Assembly: GCA_019694555.1 (NCBI GenBank)
Contig: JAIBBS010000002.1
Coordinates: 54,046 to 118,045 of the forward strand
Source of the DNA: Nannocystaceae bacterium
GTDB lineage: Bacteria > Myxococcota_A > Polyangia > Nannocystales > Nannocystaceae
DNA: 64,000 bases
Direction: 5' to 3'
Part shown: positions 20,961-30,625 of the stretch, piece by piece
Layout: every line of letters begins with the position of its first letter
Numbering within the stretch: position 1 is the first letter of the stretch
Notes under the pieces: generated by a model
The model's database searches: none
What the model was told of the DNA's origin: nothing
The model's input: the letters and a program-made list of their open reading frames with translations, nothing else
Made by a program: the position numbers and the translations under genes

Positions 20961-20979
20961 CGTCGATCGCGGCGCAGCT

Positions 20980-22506
20980 TCAGAACGCGGGGTAGCAGCG
21001 ATCGTCGGGCACGCTGGCGCGACGTTGCCAGCGCGTGCTGCGGACCGCGTGCCGCGGTGCGGTCGCGGACAGCTCGAGCAACGCGCCGTCGCGCTCGACC
21101 ACGAACGAGACGGTGTCGAGCAGGCCGTCGATGGTGACGAGCACGTCGCCCGGCGCCACGCCGGCCCGCGCCGCGGCGCCGTCGCTCGCGACCGCGGCGA
21201 TCGTCGCGGCACCGCCGGCTCGCCAGGGCAGCGACAGCCCCAGCGCCGCGACCTCGCGCGCGCTGCGACGCGGCGCGATGCAGGTGCCCAGCCGCCCGCG
21301 CGCGCGCGCGGGCACCGGCGATGTCTGTGCCGTCGCACCCAGCCACGGCTCCGCCAGCGCGCGCCACAGCGCCGCGAGATCGGACGGCGGTGCCTCGAGT
21401 CGCTCGCGCGTGCCGGTCAGCGCGAGCGCGAGGTTGGGCTCGTGCGCACGCGCGCGCATGGCCCACGAGACGCTCGCGGCCTGCACCGACAGCTCCGCGG
21501 CCCAGGCCGCGACGCGGCGCGCGTCGTCGGGCGCGGGCGTCGGCGCGTCGTCGGCCTCGGCGACGGTCTGCTCCGCGCGATCGAGATCCTCGGCGTATTC
21601 CTCGGGCGTGATCAGGCCCAGGCCGAACAGGGCCTCGCGCGCGATGCCGTGCGACAGGCCGTGCAGCGCCGCGGCGTGCAGCGGCGTGGCCTCGACCGCG
21701 CCCAGCAGCGGCTGCACGTGCTGCGCGAGCCAGATCCGCGACATGGTCGCGGCGCTGAGCAGCCGCGCGTCGGCACGCCAGCCGACCTCGCCGTCGAGCA
21801 GCACGCGCATGCCGCTGGGCGTCGGCACCGCGCGCGGCGGCAACGGCCGCGGACCACCGGGCACCACCACGACCTCGGTGCGCCACGGACGACGCACGCG
21901 CGCACCGAAGATCTGCTCGACCCGCGTGCGCATGATCGCGAGGTCACCCGCGACGATGCGCGCGTCGAACGGCACCTCGCCGTAGACGATGACGCGCTCG
22001 AAGCCGTGCTCGGTGTCGTAGGTGATCTGCTGCACGCGACCGCAGCCGACCCGCACGTCGCTCGCCGCCGCCGCGGTGGTCACACGCAACCGCGGCTGCA
22101 ACGTCGGCGTCGCCGCGGCCAGATCGACCAGCCACGGCGACTTGCAAGCGGCGCTGGCCTCGACCGCGACCTCGACCCCGCCATCGACCGCGGCGTCTGC
22201 GAGCAACGACGACAGCGGCGCGACCGCGTGGGGCGTGCTCGTCCACGCCTGCAGCGCGAACGCATCAGCCACCGCCGCAGGCCCCAGCAACACCAACGGC
22301 GGCAGCGCCTGGGGCCCGCGTCGGCGCTGCACCACCACGCCCTGCTCGGGCGCCTCGAACCGCAGCGTCAGCGGCGGGGCCGCGGCCGGCTCGGTGGGCA
22401 CGCGTACCGTCGCGGCCACGGACGGACCCGGCGGCGCGCTGCTGCGCGGCACCGCAGCACAGGCCAGAAGCGGCAACACCCACGCGAGCCCCAAGCGTCG
22501 TCGCAC
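20980..22506 (-). CDS. Lipoprotein with C-terminal PDZ domain
   Basis: 508 residues from a GTG at 22506. A signal peptide with lipobox LPLLAC (Cys16) is clear. The middle ~350 residues are not recognised; they include beta-rich parts (FERVIVYGEVPFDARIVAG) and a helical segment (HGLSHGIAREALFGLGLITP, then EEYAEDLDRAEQTVAEADD). The last ~90 residues look like a PDZ domain (IAAVASDGAAARAGVAPGD, then VLVTIDGLLDTV). It is the third PDZ protein within 5 kb. It converges with the preceding gene (19 bases apart). Function unknown; probably outer- or inner-membrane tethered in the periplasm. Confidence 0.7.
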   Translation of the reverse strand: MRRRLGLAWVLPLLACAAVPRSSAPPGPSVAATVRVPTEPAAAPPLTLRFEAPEQGVVVQRRRGPQALPPLVLLGPAAVADAFALQAWTSTPHAVAPLSSLLADAAVDGGVEVAVEASAACKSPWLVDLAAATPTLQPRLRVTTAAAASDVRVGCGRVQQITYDTEHGFERVIVYGEVPFDARIVAGDLAIMRTRVEQIFGARVRRPWRTEVVVVPGGPRPLPPRAVPTPSGMRVLLDGEVGWRADARLLSAATMSRIWLAQHVQPLLGAVEATPLHAAALHGLSHGIAREALFGLGLITPEEYAEDLDRAEQTVAEADDAPTPAPDDARRVAAWAAELSVQAASVSWAMRARAHEPNLALALTGTRERLEAPPSDLAALWRALAEPWLGATAQTSPVPARARGRLGTCIAPRRSAREVAALGLSLPWRAGGAATIAAVASDGAAARAGVAPGDVLVTIDGLLDTVSFVVERDGALLELSATAPRHAVRSTRWQRRASVPDDRCYPAF

Positions 22507-22548
22507 GTCCTGGGTTCTCGTGCACGGGCGCGGAAAGTTCCCACGCGC

Positions 22549-23484
22549 CTACTGCCGCGTCTTGCCGGGAAACCACTGCAGCGCCGCCACGAACTGATTC
22601 GGGTCGCCGTGGCTGCCGGCCCCGGGCCCGTCGTATGGCGATGGCTCGGGCGTGCGATAGCCCGCCGCGTCCATGCCTGCGACGATCGCCTCGGCGTCCG
22701 CGAAGTCTCCGCCGGGCCCGGCGTTGCCGAAGGGCGCGAAGCCCAGCGCCGCCGCGTCGAGGCTCGGCTGCCGCTGGCTGTTCACGTCGTTGGCCCAATA
22801 CGCCGCGAAGTACGACTGGCGCAGCGACAGTCCCAGCTCGAGCCCGGCCGAGGTGCCGGCCGACTCCGACAGCAGGTACGTGCGATCGTTGTCGATGTCG
22901 TAGTCGGCGCGGACCTGGTCGAGCACCCGCTCGCCGGCTTGGCCGTCGCCGTTGTATTGCACGCCGTCGAGCACCGCGAAGACGAAGTCGCCGGTGCCGG
23001 TGACGTCGGCGATCTGCAGCAGGTTGTTGGTCATCGTGCCACCGCCCTCGGTGCCCGAGTACACGATCATCAGCGGCAACGGCCCCGCGCCACCGGGCGC
23101 GATGATGCGATAGTCGATGCCGCCGTCTGCGGTCACGCGCGACTCGCCTGCCGCCGCGCCACCGCCCGCGCCGCCGCTGCTGCCACCCGCCGGTGGATCG
23201 AGACCTGGCAGCGGATCGTCGCCGCTGTCCCCGACGCTGCTGCCGGCCTCGGCCGTGGGCCCGCTGTCGCTGCTGCTCGCCTCGACACCGGCACTGCTGC
23301 CCTCGCCACCGTCGCTGCCGCTGCCGCTGCTCGCCGCACCCTCGCTGCCGCCGCTGACCTCCGCGCTCGACGTCGCCGTCGTGGTCCACGGTGCGGTGCC
23401 GCCGCTGGCCGGTTCCTCACCGCCGCACGCGAGCACCAGGCACAGCGTCACGCTGGCCGACAGGGATCCGCCATGGCGTTGCAT
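22549..23484 (-). CDS. Esterase-like alpha/beta-hydrolase lipoprotein
   Basis: 311 residues from ATG 23484, which opens a good lipoprotein signal (TLCLVLACGG). A GTG at 23523 would add 13 residues and cannot be excluded. A ~90-residue Ser/Gly/Ala-rich linker follows. The catalytic-like part has GPLPLMIVYSGTEGGG near the oxyanion side and LLSESAGTSAGLELG, where the S-E-S-A-G elbow resembles the GxSxG nucleophile of poly(3-hydroxybutyrate) depolymerase/feruloyl-esterase-like hydrolases with the first Gly changed. It ends with a possible His loop (GSHGDPNQFVAALQWF). Surface location and substrate are inferred or unknown. Confidence 0.65.
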   Translation of the reverse strand: MQRHGGSLSASVTLCLVLACGGEEPASGGTAPWTTTATSSAEVSGGSEGAASSGSGSDGGEGSSAGVEASSSDSGPTAEAGSSVGDSGDDPLPGLDPPAGGSSGGAGGGAAAGESRVTADGGIDYRIIAPGGAGPLPLMIVYSGTEGGGTMTNNLLQIADVTGTGDFVFAVLDGVQYNGDGQAGERVLDQVRADYDIDNDRTYLLSESAGTSAGLELGLSLRQSYFAAYWANDVNSQRQPSLDAAALGFAPFGNAGPGGDFADAEAIVAGMDAAGYRTPEPSPYDGPGAGSHGDPNQFVAALQWFPGKTRQ

Positions 23485-23628
23485 CGCAGTCGCAGGTGCC
23501 ACCACCGCATCGATCGTGCTCACCGCTCGCGATGCATCCGCGACGCATCGGAGCCCAGACGCGACGACGCCCGCGCAGCGAGCCGCGCGGGCGTCCTCGA
23601 AAGGGTTGTCAGCGAAGGCAGGCGTCGC

Positions 23629-24036
23629 TCAGCGACGACCACCACGCCCGAAGCGGTCGTCACGGCCACCGCGGTCGCGGTCCCCGTAGCGATCGCCATC
23701 GCGGCCGCCGCGGCCACCGCCGCCGCCACCGCCACCGCCGAAGCGGCCGCCACCACCACCGCGGGGACCACCGCCACCGCCGCCGCGCTCGCGCTGCTCG
23801 GCTGCGTTGACGCGGATCTTCCGCGAATCGAGGGTTGCGCCGTCCATCTCCTGCATCGCGCGGGCTGCCGAGTCGTCGCTCGAGTACGTCACGAAGCCGA
23901 AGCCGCGCGAGCGGCCGGTGTCACGGTCGGTGATCACCTTGGCGTCGGTCACCTCACCAAAGGGCGAAAAGGCATCCAGCAGATCCTGATCGGTCGTGTT
24001 CCAGCTCAGGCCGCCCACGAAAAGCTTGTTGTTCAC
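23629..24036 (-). CDS. Glycine-rich RNA-binding protein with one RRM
   Basis: 135 residues from a GTG at 24036. An RRM occupies residues 3-82: RNP2 is KLFVGGL (4-10) and RNP1 is RGFGFVTY (44-51), both complete with aromatic residues. The tail is a Gly/Arg/Asp RGG-like region. This is the bacterial/cyanobacterial Rbp class, cytoplasmic single-stranded RNA binders often linked to cold shock. The GTG is chosen because the RRM begins at once; the longer open frame is Arg/Pro-rich shadow. A 360-base gene-free stretch upstream could be its leader. Confidence 0.9.
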   Translation of the reverse strand: MNNKLFVGGLSWNTTDQDLLDAFSPFGEVTDAKVITDRDTGRSRGFGFVTYSSDDSAARAMQEMDGATLDSRKIRVNAAEQRERGGGGGGPRGGGGGRFGGGGGGGGGRGGRDGDRYGDRDRGGRDDRFGRGGRR

Positions 24037-24396
24037 TTGCGCTCGTCTTTCTCGATCGCCTGTCCCCGCCCGGCAGGGGCGGTGCGACAGGCCGACCGAC
24101 GACACGTAGCGCGAGGTCGGGTCCGGACGCCAGGCAAAACGCCCGACCCTGCCGAGCGCGCCGCAGAACCCCGTCTGCGCCGAAATCGCGGAGGCCCCCC
24201 GGCGGCCCCGCGGGGCCCGACCGCAGGGTCCGGAGCGGTCCCGCGCCCCGACGGCCACCCCCGGCCGCCCGGGGATGCACCCCCAAGGCGTCCGTCGATG
24301 GAGAGCAAGTTCCGCGTCCTCTCGCCGTGCCCGACCAAGGCCGGCCACGCCGTCCGGTCGCTTCGCGACGAGACCGGTCCGCATCCGCGGACAGTC
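24037..24396. other. 360-base gene-free stretch between the RRM gene and lpdA
   Basis: No credible gene on either strand. It holds a 14-base perfect palindrome GGCCCCGCGGGGCC at 24204-24217 in a very GC-rich patch. At its lpdA end is a two-hairpin element (24353-24396) that recurs near 63.7 kb. The RRM-side half may be the promoter and leader of the RRM gene; no -10 box stood out. Confidence 0.5.
24353..24396 (-). repeat. Two-hairpin 3' element, copy A (downstream of lpdA)
   Basis: On the lpdA strand, right after the stop codon, are hairpin TCCGC-GGAT-GCGGA and then hairpin GTCGC-GAA-GCGAC, the latter containing the very stable GCGAAGC mini-hairpin. Twenty-one bases are identical to copy B at 63724-63744. 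It may be a transcript-end stabiliser, a Rho-type terminator region or a REP-like element. No T-tract follows. Confidence 0.6.
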
Positions 24397-25830
<1,434 letters not shown>

Positions 25831-25878
25831 GGGAGGTGCACCGAGGCGCGGGCGCGGGCCCACGCAGGAAGGACGGGC

Positions 25879-27192
25879 TCAGATGCCCGAGAGCAACAGC
25901 AGCGTGGGGTCCTCGAGGTAGCGCCGGACTTCCTGCAGGAAGCTGGCGCCCTCGTAGCCGTCGACCACGCGGTGATCGAGCGAGATCGAGAGGTTCATCA
26001 AGTGTCCGATCACGATCTTGTCGTCGTCGTCGACGACCGGGACCTTGCGGATCGCGTGGACGCCGAGGATGCCGACCTCGGGGTAGTTCAGGATCGGCGT
26101 GGCCAGCACGCCGCCGATGGCGCCGAGGCTGGTGATCGTGAAGGTCGAGCCGGTCAGCTCCTCGCGCGAGGCCTTGCCGGTGCGCGCGGCCTCGGACACG
26201 CGGGCGATCTCCGAGGCGATGTCGAGCAGGCTGAGGCGATCGGCGTCGTGCACCACCGGCACCATCAGGCCCTGATCGGTCGCGGTCGCGATGCCGATGC
26301 TGTAGCGCTTGCGCAAGATGATGCGACCGCCGGCCTCGTCGAGCTCGGCGTTGACGATGGGGAACTTCTTGAGCCCGCGCAGCACCGCCTTGACGATGAA
26401 CGGCAGGTACGACAGCTGCACGCCCTCGGCGGCGGCGGCCTTCTTGGCCTGCTCGCGCACCGCGACCAGCTTGGTCACGTCGACCTGCTCGACGTAGGTG
26501 TAGTGCACCGCGGTCGTGTAGGCCTTGACCATGCCCTCGGCGATGCGGCGACGCATGCCGCGGAACGGGATCGCCTCGTCGGCGAGCGGCTCGCCGCCGA
26601 GCAGGCGCGGACGTGCCGGCGCGCGCTCGGCCGCCGGCACCTGCGTGGGCGTGCTCGACGGGCGCGACTCGACCCGCGGCTCGGGCCGCGACGGCACCAC
26701 CGGCGCGGGCGTGGGCACGACCGCGGGCGTCGACTCGTAGGCGCCGCGCGCGAGCTCGACGTGCGCCTTGGTGATGCGGCCGTGATCGCCCGACAGCGTC
26801 GACAGATCGATGCCCGATTCCCGCGCGAGCGCGCGGGCGGCCGGCGTCGCCAACACCGTGCCCCGCGCCTCGTCGACCGGCGCGACCGGGGGCAGGTCCA
26901 GCGTGCCGGCGGCGGCGCGACCGTTGCCGCCGCCCGACGCGGGCTTGGCCGCCGCGGCGCCGCTGGCCAGGATCGCGATGACCGAACCCACCGGTGCGAT
27001 CACGCCTTCGTCGGACACGATGCGCTCGAGCACCGCGTCGGTCGGCGACGGGATCTCGACCGTGGCCTTGTCGGTCATGACCTCGACGAGCGGCTCGTTG
27101 GCCGCGACCGCTTCGCCGGGCTTCTTCAGCCAGCGCACGATCTCGCCTTCGACGACACCCTCACCGATCGCAGGAAGTTTGAACTCGGGCAT
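25879..27192 (-). CDS. 2-oxoacid dehydrogenase dihydrolipoamide acyltransferase (E2)
   Basis: 437 residues. Lipoyl domain (1-75) with Lys42 in EVMTDKATVEIPSP; Ala/Pro-rich linker; peripheral subunit-binding domain (TPAARALARESGIDLSTLSG); second linker; catalytic acyltransferase core ending with His407 in SLDHRVVDGYEG. The architecture and MTDKA motif fit the branched-chain 2-oxoacid or generic Gram-negative E2 type rather than acetyl-only E2, but substrate cannot be fixed from sequence. It transfers the acyl group from E1 to CoA in the cytoplasm. 24 bases after E1beta. Confidence 0.93.
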   Translation of the reverse strand: MPEFKLPAIGEGVVEGEIVRWLKKPGEAVAANEPLVEVMTDKATVEIPSPTDAVLERIVSDEGVIAPVGSVIAILASGAAAAKPASGGGNGRAAAGTLDLPPVAPVDEARGTVLATPAARALARESGIDLSTLSGDHGRITKAHVELARGAYESTPAVVPTPAPVVPSRPEPRVESRPSSTPTQVPAAERAPARPRLLGGEPLADEAIPFRGMRRRIAEGMVKAYTTAVHYTYVEQVDVTKLVAVREQAKKAAAAEGVQLSYLPFIVKAVLRGLKKFPIVNAELDEAGGRIILRKRYSIGIATATDQGLMVPVVHDADRLSLLDIASEIARVSEAARTGKASREELTGSTFTITSLGAIGGVLATPILNYPEVGILGVHAIRKVPVVDDDDKIVIGHLMNLSISLDHRVVDGYEGASFLQEVRRYLEDPTLLLLSGI

Positions 27193-27216
27193 GGCTGGCT
27201 CGTGCTTTCCTTGGCG

Positions 27217-28191
27217 TCAGGGAATCGCGAGGGTCTGCAGGGCCGCGACGAGATCGGCCTCGGACGGCAGCGCGCGGAGTTCCTGGCGCGGGCCCAGCGG
27301 GCCGGCCTCGCCGCACACGCGCAGGATCGGACCGTCGAGCCAGAGCACCGCACGATCGGCGATGACGGCGGCGAGCTCGGCACCGACACCGAAGCTGCGC
27401 GGACCCGCGTGCACGATCACGACGCGACCGGTGTCGCGCGCGGCCTCGACCAGCGTGTCGATCGACAGCGGCGCGAGCCCGCCGGTGTCCCACACCGCCG
27501 CGTCGACACCTTCGCCGCCGTGCGCAGCCGCGCAGGCGGCCAGCGCCAGCTCGACGCACTCGCCCCACGCGAACACGGTCATCGCACGACCGGCACGCAC
27601 GCGCACCGGCTCGCCGGGCAGGCGGCCGAGCTCCGCGACGGGCTCGTCGTCGAGTGCGGTCGCGAGCAGCATGCGCGGCACCAGCAGCACCGTGGGCTCC
27701 TCGCCGGCCTCGAAGTTCGCCGCGGCGGTCAGCAGCGCCGCGGCCTCGTGCGCGCGGCCGAGCACGATCACGCGCAGGCCCGGCGTGTGGACCAGCGCGG
27801 TCTCGGGCGCGTCGACGGCATCGCCCGCGGTGCCGAAGCCCGGTCCGCACGGCGCGACGAACAGCACCGGTGCGGTGCGCTCGCCCGCGTTCTTGGCCGC
27901 GAGCGCACCGACCTCGCGCAGCCCCGCGAGCCCCTCGAGCAGCGGCGCGACGCCGGGCAAAAGCACGATCGGGCGCATGCCCGCGGCCGCGAGCCCGCCG
28001 GCGTGGGCCGCCAGCGTCGCGGGCAGCAGCGGCAGCGCCAGCGCGCGAGCAGCCAGCTCGGGATCGTCGATGCAGCGCCGCGACAGGCCCAGCATGCCGC
28101 CGGTGCGCACGTCCTCGCCCAGCAACACGCGCCGGGCATCCTCGCGCAGCAGCTCTGCGAGCGTCGCCGCCATCACGTCGATCACGTTCAT
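27217..28191 (-). CDS. Divergent 2-oxoacid dehydrogenase E1 beta subunit
   Basis: 324 residues, the normal E1beta length, with the family start (MNVIDVMAATLAELLREDARRVLLGEDV) split here only by its two halves. However, several expected residues are missing. The TPP-activating Glu of the family PLSE motif is replaced (ALPLLPATL, Pro57), the DQxxN/AAK region is altered (LREVGALAAKNAG), and the HSQ segment is absent (PCGPGFGTAGDAVD). It may be a weak, altered or structural E1 half. Its ATG overlaps the E1alpha stop in ATGA. It may pair with the equally divergent E1alpha. Confidence 0.8.
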   Translation of the reverse strand: MNVIDVMAATLAELLREDARRVLLGEDVRTGGMLGLSRRCIDDPELAARALALPLLPATLAAHAGGLAAAGMRPIVLLPGVAPLLEGLAGLREVGALAAKNAGERTAPVLFVAPCGPGFGTAGDAVDAPETALVHTPGLRVIVLGRAHEAAALLTAAANFEAGEEPTVLLVPRMLLATALDDEPVAELGRLPGEPVRVRAGRAMTVFAWGECVELALAACAAAHGGEGVDAAVWDTGGLAPLSIDTLVEAARDTGRVVIVHAGPRSFGVGAELAAVIADRAVLWLDGPILRVCGEAGPLGPRQELRALPSEADLVAALQTLAIP

Positions 28192-29102
28192 GCGACCCCC
28201 GCCTGCGCGGCCGCGAAGGCGCGCTCGAGCTTGCCGCGGACCTCGGCCTCGGCGACGTCCTGGAACGTCGCGGTCCACTGCCCGGTGGTGTCGAGATGCC
28301 GACGCAGGCGCTCGACCGGATCGCGATGCGCGGGCGGATCGTGCAGCAGCTGCGTGACCACGACCTCGACCAGCGATGGCCCGCGACGATCGCGGGCGCG
28401 CGCAGCCGCCTGACCGATCGCACCGTAGACCGCGAGCGGATCGGCACCGTCGACGCGCCGCTCCCACACGCCGCAGGTGCGCGCGCGGTCGGCCACGCTG
28501 TCGCCGAGCACACCGGCCTCCGCGGGCGCACCGCTGGGCCACAGCTGCGAGCGACACACGATCACCAGCGGCAGATCGCACGCCGCCGCGACCGCGAGGG
28601 TCTCGTGGAAGACGCCGGTGGTGGTGGCGCCCTCGCCGACCAGCGCGAAGGTGATGCCGCCGTCGGCCGCGAGCTTCTGCCCGTGGGCCTGACCCGCCGC
28701 GAGCGCGAGGTGCATCGCGATGGCGTCGGTGCCGGTGGCGATGCGCAGCGACGCCGAGGCGACGCGGCCCGGGCCACCCTCGCCGCCGACGACCTGGCGC
28801 GCGAGCTCCTCGAACGACATGCCGCGGACCAAGGCGACCGCGACGTCGCGCAGCCCGGGGTAGATCCAGTCCTGCTCGCGCGCCTGCATCGCGGTCGCGA
28901 CCAGCGGCGCTTCTTCACCCGCGAACGAGGCGTACATCGGCACGCCCGCGCGGCCCAGACGAACGTCGAGGCAACGCGCGGCGACCAACGCCTTGTAGTA
29001 GATCCGCAGGTCGAGCCCGGCCGGGATCGCACCCGGCTCGACTCGGCCTTCGGCATCGAGCACCGTCGTCGCGCCTTCGGGATCCCAGGGGGTGGTGTCC
29101 AT
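28188..29102 (-). CDS. Divergent 2-oxoacid dehydrogenase E1 alpha subunit
   Basis: 304 residues, shorter than usual (~320-410). Recognisable family features: PMYASFAGEEAPLVATAMQA near the N-terminus, and the thiamine-diphosphate fold GEGATTTGVFHETLA at 156-170. The Mg2+/TPP motif normally reads GDG or GEG ... NN, but here it reads VCRSQLWPSG (184-190), so the metal-binding Asn is missing. The HxTxD-type loop is reduced to LLHDPPAHRDP. First gene of the operon, preceded by 177 bases with a possible TAAGAA -10 box about 45 bases upstream. Substrate unknown. Confidence 0.8.
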   Translation of the reverse strand: MDTTPWDPEGATTVLDAEGRVEPGAIPAGLDLRIYYKALVAARCLDVRLGRAGVPMYASFAGEEAPLVATAMQAREQDWIYPGLRDVAVALVRGMSFEELARQVVGGEGGPGRVASASLRIATGTDAIAMHLALAAGQAHGQKLAADGGITFALVGEGATTTGVFHETLAVAAACDLPLVIVCRSQLWPSGAPAEAGVLGDSVADRARTCGVWERRVDGADPLAVYGAIGQAAARARDRRGPSLVEVVVTQLLHDPPAHRDPVERLRRHLDTTGQWTATFQDVAEAEVRGKLERAFAAAQAGVA

Positions 29103-29229
29103 GCAGCTTCCGCCCTCGCGGCGAGCGGAGCGTTCCGCGGCTGCCTTCTTATCCCCCGCGCGCGCGCAGCGTCAAGGCGCGCGCGCGCTGCCGCGACGGC
29201 GCCAGCGGCCGGCCGCGCCCGGTCGCCGT

Positions 29230-29256
29230 CCCGCGCGCCGGGACCCTGCGCGCGGG
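29230..29256 (-). terminator. Hairpin downstream of the ferritin-like operon
   Basis: Perfect 9-bp stem CCCGCGCGC/GCGCGCGGG with a 9-base loop, 23 bases beyond the ferritin-like stop. There is no T-tract, so it may be a Rho-type or processing signal rather than a classic intrinsic terminator. Confidence 0.35.
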
Positions 29257-29279
29257 GCCCACGAGGCCTGCTGCGGCGA

Positions 29280-29954
29280 TCACACCGAGCTGCGCGCGAG
29301 CTGCCGCGGCAGCTCGGTCGCGACGACCTGCTCGAGCACCGCGGCGTAGACCGGGCGGCCGACCACGCCCCACGCCGCCTCGATGGGGCCGACCTCGACC
29401 CCACCGGGCGTACCGAAGGTCGCGCGCAGCTCCGCGACCAGGCGCGGCAACTCGTCGTCGACGATCGCGCGCGCAGCGGGGTCGCGCTCGAGCAACCACG
29501 CCAACAGCTCGAAGCCGAAGCTGCGGTGCGCGACCTCGTCGGCGAGCAGCTGCTCGATCACCGCGCGCGCGGGCACCACGGTGCAGACCTTCCGCATCTC
29601 CGCCAGCACCGCGACCGCATAGGTCTCGCCGAGGCAGAACACGCGCAGACAGCCGCGCACAAGATCGTGCTCGAGCGGCGCGTCGGGCTGGCGCGGCAGG
29701 CCCAGCGACGCGCGATCGACCGGGCGCGGGCGATCGAGACCGGCCAGGCGGCAGATCTCGAACGCGCGCGCGGCATGGTCGAGCTCTTCCTCGACCACGC
29801 GCAGCGACGCGACGATGAGCTCGCGTGGCGCACCGATCTGGATCAGCCACAGCGCCAGCTGTGATGCGGCGGCCCCGGTCGCGTACTCGGCCTGCACGCG
29901 ATCGGACCAGGTCCCGAGCACGACCTTCGACACCGGCGCGGGCAGCTCGCTCAT
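29280..29954 (-). CDS. Ferritin-like diiron domain protein
   Basis: 224 residues, almost all helix. Ligand spacing fits a four-helix diiron bundle: Glu23, Glu57-x-x-His60 (EEELDH), Glu109 (CLGETYA) and Glu139-x-x-His142 (ADEVAHRS). These are the classic ExxH...E...ExxH ligands of ferritin-like oxidases. The C-terminal ~60 residues are not assigned. No signal peptide, so cytoplasmic. Its ATG overlaps the stop of the upstream low-complexity gene in ATGA, so the two are translationally coupled. Reaction unknown. Confidence 0.75.
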   Translation of the reverse strand: MSELPAPVSKVVLGTWSDRVQAEYATGAAASQLALWLIQIGAPRELIVASLRVVEEELDHAARAFEICRLAGLDRPRPVDRASLGLPRQPDAPLEHDLVRGCLRVFCLGETYAVAVLAEMRKVCTVVPARAVIEQLLADEVAHRSFGFELLAWLLERDPAARAIVDDELPRLVAELRATFGTPGGVEVGPIEAAWGVVGRPVYAAVLEQVVATELPRQLARSSV

Positions 29955-30382
29955 GTGCCCCCCGTGGTGGTCGTGGTGGTCGCGTCGGTCCCCCCGGTGC
30001 TCGCGGCGGTGCCGGTGACCAGCGTGCCGCCACTGCTGCTGCCGCCGGTGCCGGCGCTCGTGTCGCTGCCGCTGCCGGTGGTCGGCGCGGTGGTCTCGCT
30101 GCCACCCGAGCTCGCGGTGCCGCTTCCGCCGCTGCTGCTGCTGCTGCCACTGCTCGCGCCGGCACTCGAGTCGGCGCTCGCGCTCGCGTCGGAGAACGTC
30201 GTCATGCCCAAGGTGGTGCTGGCCGCCTGCGTGGTCTCCGACACGCCCTGGGTCGACGCCTCGGTGCCGTAGCCCGCGTCGTCGAGCGCGGTGGCCCAGC
30301 CGCAGTTGCAGCCCCAGCTCGCGAACGCCTGACCGCTGGCGACGACGACCACGAACGGGACCGAGTAGGTTGGTTTCGCCAT
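29951..30382 (-). CDS. Small Ser/Thr/Gly-rich protein with CNC motif, coupled to a ferritin-like protein
   Basis: 143 residues. The N-terminus has a hydrophobic segment (VPFVVVVASGQAFASWG) and then CNCGWATALDD. The remaining ~100 residues are low complexity (SSGSSSSSGGSGTASSGG, TTTTTTGGT). It may be exported or membrane anchored with a flexible tail. The Trp-Gly-Cys-Asn-Cys motif just after the hydrophobic segment could hold a metal or be lipidated; this is speculation. Translational coupling (ATGA at 29951-29954) to the diiron protein is the main reason to treat it as real. Confidence 0.65.
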   Translation of the reverse strand: MAKPTYSVPFVVVVASGQAFASWGCNCGWATALDDAGYGTEASTQGVSETTQAASTTLGMTTFSDASASADSSAGASSGSSSSSGGSGTASSGGSETTAPTTGSGSDTSAGTGGSSSGGTLVTGTAASTGGTDATTTTTTGGT

Positions 30383-30625
30383 GACCGCAGCCGATAGTGC
30401 CCGCTGACGCGCGGGCGATCATCGGTCGATGGCGAAAATTCGCAACGCCGCGCCGCCGGCGGCCGCGTCAGAGGCGGTGGCACCAGGCATTGTGACCGCG
30501 GCGCGCGCTCGGTGTGCGCGGGGTCGCAGCGCGGGCCCCGACCGCCCGTCGCGCAGGGTGCAAACCGCCGTCGCCGGGGCCTTCGCCGCCGAACCCCACG
30601 CGGGCCAGGCGTTACTGCACGCGCC

